Source of the DNA: Streptomyces sp. JB150
GTDB taxonomy: Bacteria > Actinomycetota > Actinomycetes > Streptomycetales > Streptomycetaceae
Length of the DNA: 64,000 nucleotides
Assembly: GCF_011193355.1 (NCBI RefSeq)
Contig: NZ_CP049780.1
Span: 4,539,085-4,603,084 of the forward strand
Reading direction: 5' to 3'
Positions 1 to 10,465 of the stretch are shown here, in pieces (the stretch's first letter is position 1; each line of letters opens with the position of its first letter). The notes beneath the pieces were generated by a model that saw only the letters and a list, made by a program, of their open reading frames with translations, ran no database searches and was not told the origin of the DNA. A program made the position numbers and the translations under genes.

Positions 1-2
1 CC

Positions 3-773
<771 letters not shown>

Positions 774-858
774 CCCAGAGCGACGGAATCTGAGATTTTC
801 CCAAGAAAAGACCCCCTGGCGTTCCTGCTCGTCATAATTCGGACTTACGTTCCTCCCT

Positions 859-1983
859 GTGGCGGGACTTGACGAACACGGGGACGAGGACAGACCGGGG
901 GACGACGGCGGGCCGGGAGACGAAGGCGGGCCGGAGGACGCGGGCGGGCCGGAGGACGCGGGCGGGCCGGAGGGTCGGCGGCCACGAGCGCTGAGGACCG
1001 CCGGCCTCGCCCTCGCCGCCCTGCTGGTCCTGTGCGCCGGCGCGGCCGGCTGGGTCTACTGGCAGCTCAGCGACAACATCACCGGCGTCGACATCAACAG
1101 CGCCCTCGGCGACGACCGTCCGCCGCGGGCGCTGACCGCCCCGTCGCCCGGCGCCGCCTCCGGCGCCCCGCTGCCGGCCGGCTCGCTGAACATCCTCGTC
1201 CTCGGCTCGGACTCCCGCGACGGCGCCGAGAACGGCGCACTCGGCGGCGGCGAGGGCGGCAGCGCCCGCTCGGACACCGCGATGGTCGTTCACCTCGACG
1301 CCGGGCGCACCGCGGCGACCGTCGTCAGCATCCCGCGCGACACCCTCGTCACCCGCCCCTCCTGTCCCCTGGCGGACGGCGGCGAGTCGGCCGAGGTGTC
1401 CGGGGCGATGTTCAACAGCGCCTACACGGTGGGCGGTCCGGTGTGCGCCGTGAAGACCGTCGAGTCGCTGACCGGCGTCCGGATGGACCACTACGTCGAG
1501 ATCGACTTCGCGGGGTTCGCCCGGCTCGTCGACGCCCTCGGCGGGGTCACGGTCACCACCGAGGAGGACATCGACGACGAGCAGAGCCACCTGCGCCTGG
1601 CCGCCGGCACCCACCACCTCGACGGCGAGCAGGCCCTGGGCCTCGCCCGCACCCGCCACGGCATCGGCGACGGCAGCGACCTCGGCCGCATCGAACTCCA
1701 GCACACCCTGGTCAAGGCGCTACTGGCACGGATCTCCCGGGCGGGTCTGACATCCGACCCGGCGCGGCTCTACGAGGTCGCCGACGCGGTCACGGGCAGC
1801 CTCACCACCGACACCGGACTCGACTCGCTGGGCGAGCTGATCGACCTGGGGAGCAGCCTGCGGGAGCTGTCGGCGGACCGGGTCACCACGGTGACCATGC
1901 CCGTCGTCCCGGCCCCCGCCGACCCCAACCGGGTGGTCGCGGACGAGCCGGAGGCCTCCGAGCTGTGGGCGTCACTGCGCTGA
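859..1983 (+). CDS. LytR-CpsA-Psr (LCP) family protein
   Basis: Membrane-anchored phosphotransferase-like protein of the LCP family, which attaches secondary polymers (teichoic acid-type or other glycans) to peptidoglycan outside the membrane. 374 aa from a GTG start. Residues 1-40 are an acidic Gly/Pro/Asp-rich cytoplasmic tail with a repeated GGPEDAG unit, about 48-70 is one membrane helix, and the LCP domain follows: NILVLGSDSRDG, ARSDTAMVVHLD, VVSIPRDTLV and a later RTRHG(I)GDGSDLGRI block with the arginines that bind the polyprenyl-pyrophosphate head group. There is no clear Shine-Dalgarno; a CATAAT -10-like box at 833-838 suggests a promoter just upstream. The stop overlaps by 12 bases the stop end of the convergent methyltransferase. 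Confidence 0.9.
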   Translation: MAGLDEHGDEDRPGDDGGPGDEGGPEDAGGPEDAGGPEGRRPRALRTAGLALAALLVLCAGAAGWVYWQLSDNITGVDINSALGDDRPPRALTAPSPGAASGAPLPAGSLNILVLGSDSRDGAENGALGGGEGGSARSDTAMVVHLDAGRTAATVVSIPRDTLVTRPSCPLADGGESAEVSGAMFNSAYTVGGPVCAVKTVESLTGVRMDHYVEIDFAGFARLVDALGGVTVTTEEDIDDEQSHLRLAAGTHHLDGEQALGLARTRHGIGDGSDLGRIELQHTLVKALLARISRAGLTSDPARLYEVADAVTGSLTTDTGLDSLGELIDLGSSLRELSADRVTTVTMPVVPAPADPNRVVADEPEASELWASLR

Positions 1984-3189
1984 GCGGTGCGGCTCCGGGC
2001 CGCAGCGGGCCGGGACGGGATGCCCGAGCAGCATCGCCGGCGCCCCCGCCACCCGGGTGAGGAACACGGTGACCGCGCCGCTCCCGTGCGGCTTGGGCAG
2101 TGCCTTGCGGCGCAGCTCCTCCGGTTCGACGGCCGACCCCCGCTTCTTCACGGTCAGCACGCCGACCTCCCGCTCCCGCAGCAGCGCCTTCAGCTTCTTG
2201 ACGTTGAAGGGCAGGTGGTCGGTGATCTCGTAGGCGGTGGCGTACGGCGTGGACCGCGGCTCGTCGGCGGTGACGTACGCGATGGTCGCGTCGAGCAGCC
2301 CGCCGCCGACCTCCTCGGCCACCTCGGCGACCAGATGCGCCCGGATGACCGCGCCGTCCGGTTCGTACAGGTACCGCCCGACCGGACGCACCGCCGGGTC
2401 GGGCAGGCCGCGCCCGGTCAGCGTGCGCGGGCCGGGCAGCAGCGTGGCCCGCACCCGTCCCGGCGCGGTGCCGAACCACAGCACCGCCTCCTTCACGTCG
2501 CCGCCGTCCGAGATCCACTCGGCCTCGGCGGTGTCCGGCACCGCCTCGTGCGGGATGCCGGGCGCCACCTTCAGGGCGGCGTGCGGCGCCCGCAGCGCGG
2601 CCTCGACGGCCCAGGACAGCGGCGGCGAGTACGCCTCGGGGTCGAAGACGCGGCCGCGACCGCCGCGCCGGGCGGGGTCCACGAACACCGCGTCGTACCC
2701 GGCCGTGTCCACCTCCGTGACGTCCGCCTCCCGCACCTCGACCAGGTCCGCGAGCCCCAGTTCCTCGGCGTTCGCCCGCGCCACCGCCGCGGTCAGCGGA
2801 TCCCTGTCGACGGCCAGCACCCGGATCCCGGCCCGCGCGAGCGCGATCGCGTCCCCGCCGATCCCGCAGCACAGGTCGGCGACGGAGGTGACGCCGAGGT
2901 CCCTGAGCCTGCGGGCCCGGTACGCGGCGACGCTCGCCCGCGTGGACTGCTCCACCCCGTTGGGCGTGAAGAACATCCGCCCGGCGTCCTCGGCCCCGAA
3001 CTTCGCCACCGCCCGCTGCCGCAGCCGCGCCTGCCCGAGCGCCGCCGAGACCAGCTCGGCCGGGTGTTCGCGGCGCAGCCGGGTGGCGACGGCGAGTTCC
3101 CGGGCGGGGTCGGTGCCGCGCACGGCGTCGAGGAGGGCGCCGCCCTCGGGGGTGCGCAGCGCGTTCAGGTCGTTCACCGGGTTGTCCAC
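1972..3189 (-). CDS. Class I SAM-dependent methyltransferase, THUMP-like
   Basis: 405-aa cytoplasmic methyltransferase starting with GTG. Residues 1-95 form a helical N-terminal region (FFTPNGVEQSTRASVAAYRA), then the SAM-binding Rossmann core: VADLCCGIGGDAIALA (motif I), VLAVDRD (acidic residue for the ribose) and AVFVDPARRGGRGR in the place of the catalytic (D/N)PP(Y/F) motif. The C-terminal third looks like the THUMP-like domain found in this actinobacterial family, related to trimethylguanosine-synthase-like and RNA methyltransferases. The substrate is unknown, RNA being the best guess. It is transcribed alone toward the LCP gene, the two 3' ends overlapping. The DPARR form in place of NPPY is typical for the family as I remember it, so the target may not be a base amino group. 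Confidence 0.85.
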   Translation of the reverse strand: MDNPVNDLNALRTPEGGALLDAVRGTDPARELAVATRLRREHPAELVSAALGQARLRQRAVAKFGAEDAGRMFFTPNGVEQSTRASVAAYRARRLRDLGVTSVADLCCGIGGDAIALARAGIRVLAVDRDPLTAAVARANAEELGLADLVEVREADVTEVDTAGYDAVFVDPARRGGRGRVFDPEAYSPPLSWAVEAALRAPHAALKVAPGIPHEAVPDTAEAEWISDGGDVKEAVLWFGTAPGRVRATLLPGPRTLTGRGLPDPAVRPVGRYLYEPDGAVIRAHLVAEVAEEVGGGLLDATIAYVTADEPRSTPYATAYEITDHLPFNVKKLKALLREREVGVLTVKKRGSAVEPEELRRKALPKPHGSGAVTVFLTRVAGAPAMLLGHPVPARCGPEPHRSAQ

Positions 3190-3279
3190 CGGCTCATTGT
3201 CGGCCAGTCGGTGGATGGTGTGCCGCCGGCGGCGGTGTCGGCCGGGTGGCGCGGGGGACGGCTGGGAAGATCCGGCACC

Positions 3280-4197
3280 ATGCGACTAGTAGTACAAAAT
3301 GAAAAAAGCGGGGCATATGCCGTGCGTCTCCGCGTCGGCGTCGCCGCGCTCGCCGCCGCGGCCCTCGCCGCGGGCTGCGCCCAGGGCGACGAGGGCACGA
3401 AGGCCGCACCCGCCGCCGGACAGCAGCCGACCCACCGGAACCCCGCGGCCGAGGCGCCGCCCGCGCCCGGCTCGCACGCCGCCCGCGTGGCCGCCGCGGA
3501 ACGCTGGGGACTGAAGGCCGTCCCGCTCACGGCCCCCGCGCCCCCGGCGAAGAAACCGCGCATCCGCACCCGCGACGGCTTCGAGGTCGACGGCCACCGG
3601 GAGCTGGACCTCCCGCCGGTCTTCACCACCGTGCCCACCCGCCACAAGATCGTCTTCCTGACCATCGACGACGGCGCCGAGAAGGACCGGGCCTTCCTGC
3701 GGATGATGGACGAGCTGAAGGTGCCGTACACCGCCTTCCTCAGCGACTACCTGGTCAAGGAGGACTACGGCTACTTCGAGCGCATGCAGGACCTCGGCGT
3801 GCCCCTCAACAACCACACCCTGCGCCACCCCTACCTGCCCGGCCTGTCCTACGCCCGCCAGAAGCGCGAGATCTGCGGCATGCAGGACGTCATCGAGGAG
3901 CGCTACGGAAAGCGCCCGCGCCTCTTTCGCCCGCCCTTCGGCAACTACAACCGCGACACCCTGCTCGCCGCCAAGGCCTGCGGCATCACGCACGTGCCGC
4001 TGTGGAACGAGGAGGTCTTCGTCGACCGCTGGGAGTACCGCGAGTGGGACCGCGGCATCCACCGCGGCGACATCGTCCTCAGCCACTTCCGCGGCCGCGA
4101 CGACTGGAACGGCACCATGACCGACATGGCCCGCCGTTTCCTCGACAAGGTCACCGCCGAGGGCTACGCCGTGGCCCGTCTGGAGGACTACCTGTGA
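3280..4197 (+). CDS. Polysaccharide deacetylase family lipoprotein
   Basis: Predicted exported lipoprotein with a NodB-type deacetylase fold, probably removing acetyl groups from a cell-wall or secreted glycan. Motif 1 is TIDDG, motif 2 is HTLRH (metal His), motif 3 is RPPFGNY, and motif 5 is present as IVLSHF, so the catalytic set looks complete. The ATG at 3280 gives 305 aa; a GTG at 3322 would give a tidier 18-residue lipoprotein signal (RLRVGVAALAAAALAAG|C), and the first 14 residues of the long form contain Glu, unusual for a signal n-region. I keep the ATG because GGGAAG lies 10 bases before it. The first codons are AT-rich (AGTAGTACAAAATG), perhaps promoter-derived. A related, damaged-looking deacetylase follows. 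Confidence 0.85.
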   Translation: MRLVVQNEKSGAYAVRLRVGVAALAAAALAAGCAQGDEGTKAAPAAGQQPTHRNPAAEAPPAPGSHAARVAAAERWGLKAVPLTAPAPPAKKPRIRTRDGFEVDGHRELDLPPVFTTVPTRHKIVFLTIDDGAEKDRAFLRMMDELKVPYTAFLSDYLVKEDYGYFERMQDLGVPLNNHTLRHPYLPGLSYARQKREICGMQDVIEERYGKRPRLFRPPFGNYNRDTLLAAKACGITHVPLWNEEVFVDRWEYREWDRGIHRGDIVLSHFRGRDDWNGTMTDMARRFLDKVTAEGYAVARLEDYL

Positions 4198-4391
4198 CCC
4201 CCCGGCCCCCTGACCACCCCCCGGCCTTAGGCCCCCTGCATCCCGCCCTCCCGGCGTTCCGAGGCCTGAGGGCGGCGCGTGCGGACACCTGCCCCCCAAC
4301 CGGCCGAGACTCGTCCGCCCCGCCCTCGGAACCCCGCCTCCCGGATGCCCGGCCCCGGCTTCTCGCCTCCCGGCTTGCGGGGTCCTGGCTC

Positions 4392-5666
4392 GTGGCCGGC
4401 CGGCTCGAGGCCGTCCGGCCCGGATTCCGCCTCCGGGTCGTCCGGCCCCGGTTCCTGCCCTCCCGGCGCCCGGAGCCGCGGCCTGCGGGATCCGGGTACC
4501 TGGCCGGCCGGCTCGCGGCTGCTGTCCGGCCCCTGAGATCGCGCCTCCCGGCTGCCCGGCCCCGCCTCCGGGTATCCGGGCTTCCGGGGCCCCGGCTCCT
4601 GACCGGCGGGCGCTTGCCCTTCCGCCTTCCGGCGCCCTGCCCGTCGGCTGCCCGGCCCGCGGCGCCCAGCGCTCCGGCACCCAGCCCTTCGACACCCCGA
4701 TTCCCGCGGCCGTGGCACCTGGCACCCCGGTTCCGGACGCCCTGGCCGACGCCCCGGCATCCGGCGTCCCGCTTCTCGGCGCACGGGCTCCTGGCGTCCC
4801 GCTTTCCGGCGCACCGGCATCCGGCGTCCCGCCACTCGCCCCCCAGGCGCCTTGCGTCCTGGCGCCTCACGGCCGGGTGGCGCCGTGCGCCCCGGCGTCT
4901 GCTGCCCCTGGTTCTCGGGGTGCTGCTGGTGGCCGGCTGTGCCTCCGGGCAGGGGGTGCGGGGGGCGCCCGGATCGCCTGCGGATCGTACGGGGGCGTCC
5001 GCGCCCGCGTACCTCCGCTGGGGGCTGGAGGCACCGCTGCCCCCGCCCCCGGAGCCGTCCACGCGTCCCGCCCTGCCCGCGCGGGGCCCGCTCCCGGTGG
5101 TCGACCGCGTGCCCACCCGCGACAAGGTCGTCTTCCTCACCTACGACGACGGCGCCGAGAAGGACCCCCGCTTCGTCGACCTGGTCCGCGAACTGCGCCT
5201 GCCGGTCACCATGTTCCTCACCGACAGCGTCGCCGGCCCCGGCTACGGCCACTTCGCCCGCCTGCGCGCGGTCGGCGCCGGACTGCAGAACCACACCCTC
5301 GACCACGCCGCCCTGCGCGGACTGCCGTACGCCGGCCAGCGCGCCGAGATCTGCGGCCAGCAGCGCAAGCTCCACAGCCGCTTCGGCGTGCGCCCCCACC
5401 TCTTCCGCCCGCCCTACGGCACGTACGACACCACCACGCTCCGCGCGGCGGCGGACTGCGGCATCCGCGCGGTGGTCCTCTGGCGCGCCACCATGACGAC
5501 CGACCTGTCGTTCACCACCGGCACGCGCGGTCTGCGCCCCGGCGACGTCATCGCCGTCCCGGCGACGGAAACGCTGTCGCCCACCTTGAAGGAGCGGACG
5601 GTACGCCTGCTGCGCCGCGTCCAGGAGCAGGGCCTGACCGTGGGAAAGCTGGACGACTACCTGTAG
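4392..5666 (+). CDS. Polysaccharide deacetylase family lipoprotein, start unresolved
   Basis: Paralogue of the preceding gene. The certain part begins near 4876 with a lipobox (LVLGVLLVAG|C) followed by a linker and a NodB-like domain: TYDDGAEKD, HTLDH and RPPYGTYD. Motif 5, which ends in a catalytic His in the neighbour (LSHF), reads VIAVPA here, so that His is missing. No ATG, GTG or TTG lies close upstream of the lipobox in this frame; the first choices are TTG 4614 and GTG 4392, which would put an implausible 70-150 residues of Arg/Pro/Ser-rich sequence before a lipoprotein signal. The coordinates use GTG 4392 as a placeholder. Either the true start was lost by a frameshift in the repetitive leader, or the gene is decaying. 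The domain itself keeps normal codon usage. Confidence 0.6.
   Translation: MAGRLEAVRPGFRLRVVRPRFLPSRRPEPRPAGSGYLAGRLAAAVRPLRSRLPAARPRLRVSGLPGPRLLTGGRLPFRLPAPCPSAARPAAPSAPAPSPSTPRFPRPWHLAPRFRTPWPTPRHPASRFSAHGLLASRFPAHRHPASRHSPPRRLASWRLTAGWRRAPRRLLPLVLGVLLVAGCASGQGVRGAPGSPADRTGASAPAYLRWGLEAPLPPPPEPSTRPALPARGPLPVVDRVPTRDKVVFLTYDDGAEKDPRFVDLVRELRLPVTMFLTDSVAGPGYGHFARLRAVGAGLQNHTLDHAALRGLPYAGQRAEICGQQRKLHSRFGVRPHLFRPPYGTYDTTTLRAAADCGIRAVVLWRATMTTDLSFTTGTRGLRPGDVIAVPATETLSPTLKERTVRLLRRVQEQGLTVGKLDDYL
4754..4843. repeat. Three imperfect 30-bp tandem repeats
   Basis: Three adjacent copies of a 30-base unit containing GGCGTCCCGC and CGGCGCA, period 4754/4784/4814. The whole stretch 4198-4860 between the two deacetylase domains is low in complexity, rich in CCGGC words, and encodes only Arg/Pro/His/Ser runs in any frame. 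It looks like slippage-prone spacer rather than conserved coding DNA. Confidence 0.6.
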
Positions 5667-5789
5667 CCCCACCAGCCCGTGGAGGCCGAAGCGGGCGTCC
5701 TGGGGGCGGCAGCCCCCAGCGAGGGCGCGCGAAACCCGGGCACTGCAGTCCGCGTGAAGGAGCGCACCCGGGGACGCGCCGCACGGCAA

Positions 5790-5816
5790 TTGGCACTCCG
5801 CTTGACCGAGTGCTAA
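5790..5816 (+). promoter_or_regulatory. CIRCE operator 1 (HrcA site)
   Basis: Inverted repeat TTGGCACTC-N9-GAGTGCTAA, one base from the CIRCE consensus TTAGCACTC-N9-GAGTGCTAA bound by the heat-shock repressor HrcA. Its spacer contains the -35 hexamer TTGACC, so bound HrcA would block RNA polymerase directly. Confidence 0.93.
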
Positions 5817-5829
5817 TCGCGGTCATAGT
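5802..5829 (+). promoter_or_regulatory. groESL promoter
   Basis: TTGACC at 5802-5807 and CATAGT at 5824-5829 with a 16-base spacer, a good vegetative-type promoter. It lies within CIRCE 1 and just before CIRCE 2, giving a leader of about 125 bases before groES. Confidence 0.75.
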
Positions 5830-5836
5830 CTCGGCT

Positions 5837-5863
5837 CTGGCACTCCCCCCAGGAGAGTGCCAA
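5837..5863 (+). promoter_or_regulatory. CIRCE operator 2 (HrcA site)
   Basis: Second inverted repeat CTGGCACTC-N9-GAGTGCCAA, 20 bases after the first, lying at and just downstream of the expected transcription start. The double CIRCE arrangement fits HrcA repression of groES-groEL1 as known in Streptomyces. Confidence 0.9.
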
Positions 5864-5962
5864 ACACGCGACGGGCAGGTCCGGCACCCGCGACGACGGA
5901 TCGACCTGGTCGCCACCTCAGACAGTTAACCCCGTGAGATCTCCGAAGGGGGAGGTCGGATC

Positions 5963-6271
5963 GTGACGACCGCCAGCTCCAAGGTTGCCATCAAGCCGCT
6001 CGAGGACCGCATCGTGGTCCAGCCGCTGGACGCCGAGCAGACCACGGCCTCTGGCCTGGTCATTCCGGACACCGCCAAGGAGAAGCCCCAGGAGGGCGTC
6101 GTCCTGGCCGTGGGCCCGGGCCGCATCGAGGACGGCAAGCGCGTCGAGCTCGACGTCAAGGTCGGCGACGTCGTGCTCTACAGCAAGTACGGCGGCACCG
6201 AGGTGAAGTACAACAACGAGGAGTACCTCGTCCTCTCGGCTCGCGACGTCCTCGCGATCATCGAGAAGTAA
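5963..6271 (+). CDS. groES: Co-chaperonin GroES
   Basis: 102-aa cytoplasmic co-chaperonin that caps the GroEL ring. Starts at GTG 5963 after a strong GGGGGAGG ribosome site. Full family length: [14 protein letters not shown] at the N-terminus, the mobile-loop region around [12 protein letters not shown] that touches GroEL, the VGPGR turn, and the C-terminal [17 protein letters not shown] strand. It is the first gene of a two-gene operon with groEL1, 117 bases ahead of it, under two CIRCE sites. Confidence 0.98.
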   Translation: MTTASSKVAIKPLEDRIVVQPLDAEQTTASGLVIPDTAKEKPQEGVVLAVGPGRIEDGKRVELDVKVGDVVLYSKYGGTEVKYNNEEYLVLSARDVLAIIEK

Positions 6272-6328
6272 GCCGTCACCTCGACGCACCCAGCTTTGCA
6301 GCTGCGCCCCTGGCCCCCGCGACCCTGA

Positions 6329-8017
<1,689 letters not shown>

Positions 8018-8031
8018 CGCACCGCCTCGCA

Positions 8032-8065
8032 GGAAGGCCCGGCACCCCACGGTGCCGGGCCTTCC
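8032..8065 (+). terminator. Terminator of groES-groEL1
   Basis: Perfect 15-bp stem (GGAAGGCCCGGCACC and its complement) with a 4-base loop, followed by CGTTTCC. It starts 14 bases after the groEL1 stop and also faces the end of the convergent ester-cyclase gene. Confidence 0.92.
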
Positions 8066-8090
8066 CGTTTCCCCTCGCGGGTCCTCGGCG

Positions 8091-8801
8091 CTAGCGCTCC
8101 ATCGCGTCCAGCGCGCCCAGCTGCTCCATCAGCCCCAGCCGGTCGTACTCCCACCAGCCCTCGGCGAGCTTGCCGTCCCCGCCGCACCGGAAGACGGTCG
8201 TCCCGCTCATCGACACTTCCCTCCCGGTGGCCGGGATGCCGAGGAACTCGCCCTTGTGGCGCCCCTTCCAGAACCACCGCGCGCACACCCGGTCGCCCTC
8301 GGCGATCAGGTCCTCGATGCTGAACTCGAAGTCGAAGCCGTCCCGCCAGACCCGCATGTCCCGCCGGACGTGATCCATGCCGATCGCCTCGTCCACCCTC
8401 GCCGGGTCATGGTCGTGGTAGTGCTCCGACATGACCTCGTCCAGCGGCGGGGGCTCGCTCCCTGGGGTGGCCATCAGCTCGAAGAAGCGCCGCACCGTGG
8501 TGGTGAACAGCTGCTCGTCGCGCACCACGTCCAGATCGGTGAACGTGGGCATCTCGTCGCAGAGCGCGACCATCTCCCGGAAGATCCGGTCCGTCTCCGG
8601 AAGCTCGGAATTCCGCATCGCCTCCTCGTACGACGGGAACTCCACGATCTCGATGAAGTGCGACGCGTCGGACCGGTCCTTGCCGATCACGCTGTGCGTC
8701 GCCGTCCGTTTTCCCTTGGTCTGCTGGACCCACCTGTCCATCAGCCGGTTCATCTCGTCGAACCGGCTGGTCTTGCAGTCGATCAGCTGTACGAAGGTCA
8801 T
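8091..8801 (-). CDS. Ester cyclase / SnoaL-like protein with N-terminal barrel-like domain
   Basis: 236-aa predicted cytoplasmic protein of two parts. Residues 1-95 (MTFVQLIDCKTSRFDEMN... FIEIVEFPSYEEAM) look like a dimeric alpha-beta barrel of the antibiotic-monooxygenase/EthD kind. Residues 100-236 look like a SnoaL-like NTF2-fold domain of the 'ester cyclase' group: HYHDHDPAR, GMDHVRRDMRVWRDGFDFEFSIEDLIAEGDRV, W-x-G-x-H-x-GEFLGIPATGR. Neither part has a firmly assigned substrate. I place the start at ATG 8801; the reading frame is open upstream to 9188 but that part lies inside the next gene. It probably forms a unit with the short-chain dehydrogenase 56 bases upstream on the same strand. 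Confidence 0.8.
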   Translation of the reverse strand: MTFVQLIDCKTSRFDEMNRLMDRWVQQTKGKRTATHSVIGKDRSDASHFIEIVEFPSYEEAMRNSELPETDRIFREMVALCDEMPTFTDLDVVRDEQLFTTTVRRFFELMATPGSEPPPLDEVMSEHYHDHDPARVDEAIGMDHVRRDMRVWRDGFDFEFSIEDLIAEGDRVCARWFWKGRHKGEFLGIPATGREVSMSGTTVFRCGGDGKLAEGWWEYDRLGLMEQLGALDAMER

Positions 8802-8857
8802 GGTGTGCCTCCGGCCCTCCGGGTCCGGGTGGATCAGCACCATTGTCCCCCTTCGGG

Positions 8858-9646
8858 CTACCGCTGCACCCGGTGCTGCGGGCCGTACTTGCGGCCCGCC
8901 CGCGAGCTGATCCCGCCGAGCACACCGCGCGGCACCAGCTTCGTCGCGCCCATCAGCACCTTGTAGCGCGGGTCCGGGACCGACAGCGTCCGGCCGCGGG
9001 CCAGATCCGCCAGCGCCGCCGCGACCAGCTTGTCCGCGTCGAGCCACATCCAGTTCGGGATGTTGTCCGTGCCCATCCCGGCCCGCTGGTGGAACTCCGT
9101 CCGCACGAAGCCGGGACACAGTGCCATCAGCCGGACGCCGCTGCCCGCGAGGTCCTTCGCCGCGCCCTGGGTGAACTGCACGACCCACGCCTTGGAGGCG
9201 CCGTACGTCCCGCGCGGGACGAAGGCCGCGACGGAGGCGACGTTGACGATGCCGCCCCGCCCGCGCTCGCGCATCGCCCCGGCCGCCGCGGAGGTCAGCC
9301 GCAGCACGGCCTCGCAGTGCACCTTGAGCATCCTCAGCTCGTCGGCCATCGGCACGTCGAGATAGCGGCCCTTGTGGCCGAAGCCCGCGTTGTTGACCAG
9401 CAGGTCGACCGGGTTCCTGCGGTCGGCGAGCCGGGCGGCGACCGCCTCGATGCCGTCGTCCTCCGCCAGGTCGGCCGTCAACACCTCGGCCTCGATGCCG
9501 TGCCGGTCGTGCAGTTCGGTCGCCTGTTCCCGAAGACGCTGGGTGTCCCGCGCCACCAGCACGAGGTCGTGTCCGTCAGCCGCCAGCCGCCGCGCGAAGG
9601 CGGCACCGATTCCCGCGGTCGATCCCGTAATCAGAGCCGTTGTCAT
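8858..9646 (-). CDS. Short-chain dehydrogenase/reductase
   Basis: 262-aa NAD(P)-dependent oxidoreductase. The Rossmann glycine motif is TGSTAGIG at residues 7-14, followed by NNAG, the catalytic Ser region (NVASVAAF) and Tyr-Lys pair YGASK. RD after the second strand (VLVARD) suggests NADPH preference. The start is set at ATG 9646 (MTTALITGST); upstream in-frame codons add a Pro/His-rich stretch not seen in the family. Substrate unknown. It precedes the ester-cyclase-like gene on the same strand, and the two may act on the same small ketone or ester. Confidence 0.9.
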   Translation of the reverse strand: MTTALITGSTAGIGAAFARRLAADGHDLVLVARDTQRLREQATELHDRHGIEAEVLTADLAEDDGIEAVAARLADRRNPVDLLVNNAGFGHKGRYLDVPMADELRMLKVHCEAVLRLTSAAAGAMRERGRGGIVNVASVAAFVPRGTYGASKAWVVQFTQGAAKDLAGSGVRLMALCPGFVRTEFHQRAGMGTDNIPNWMWLDADKLVAAALADLARGRTLSVPDPRYKVLMGATKLVPRGVLGGISSRAGRKYGPQHRVQR

Positions 9647-9697
9647 GGGCCAAGGGTAGTGACCCGGACGCACGGCGTCCGTTCTCGTGACGACCGT

Positions 9698-10386
9698 TCA
9701 GGATCCGTTGTCCGGCATGTCTTTCGCGGCATACGTCCGGGCATACGTCCGGGCCCTCTCCAGCGCCTCCGGATGCAGCGCCTCACCCGCCGCGAGCAGC
9801 CGCGGCAGCAGCTCCCGCTCGGTGGTGACCGCGCGGAACTGGAGGGCGACCGTCACGTCGTGGTCCGGACGGTGGACGATCTCGACCGCGTCCCCCGCGC
9901 GGATCTCGCCCGCCTCGATCACCCGCAGATACGCGCCGGGCGCCGCGCGCCGCGTGAACCGCCTCACCCAGCCGCTCTCACCCAGATGGCCCTGGAAGGT
10001 GCGGCAGGGGATCCGCGCGGAGGTGATCTCCAGGACCACCCGGGAGCCGATGCGCCAGCGCTCCCCGATCCGCGCGCCGGAGACATCGATCCCCGAGGTC
10101 GTCAGGTTCTCCACGAGCCGTTGCCGAGTGTCCGGCCCAGCTCGCGCTCCCACGCGTCGAGGTCCTCGCGGGCCACCGCGTAGACCGCCTGGTCGCTGCC
10201 GCCGTGGTGGACGGTGTGACAGACCGCGTCCCCGGCGAGTCCGCTCGCCCCCATGCCCGCGGACCCCGGCGCCGCCACCCGCACCGGCCCGTCCACCGGC
10301 CGCTTGTCGATGCCGGTCACACCGTCCGGATGATTCGAGTACGACACCGTCCGCGGCCGGCCCAGGTTCACTGACAGAAGCCTCAT
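9698..10386 (-). pseudogene. MOSC domain protein, frameshifted
   Basis: Two open stretches in different frames together spell one MOSC (molybdenum-cofactor sulfurase C-terminal) domain protein. The N-terminal 94 codons start at ATG 10386 (MRLLSVNLGRPRTVSY) and run through VCHTVHHGGSDQAVYAVAREDL to a stop at 10102. The remainder, from ENLTTSGIDVSG onward with the IPCRTFQGHL cofactor-sulfur Cys region, is in another frame and ends at 9698. The break is at about 10108-10118, where homologues usually read NGSFGENLT; the DNA is about four bases short there. Either a real inactivating deletion or an assembly error. When intact, such proteins are thought to move sulfur or Moco ligands, or to detoxify. 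Divergent from the LysR gene. Confidence 0.8.
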
Positions 10387-10465
10387 GGCGGCACGCTAGA
10401 CCCCGGTGGTCAAAGTGTCGACGCATTATTCGTCGCCGTGTCCAAGAATCACTTATGCTGGAGGG

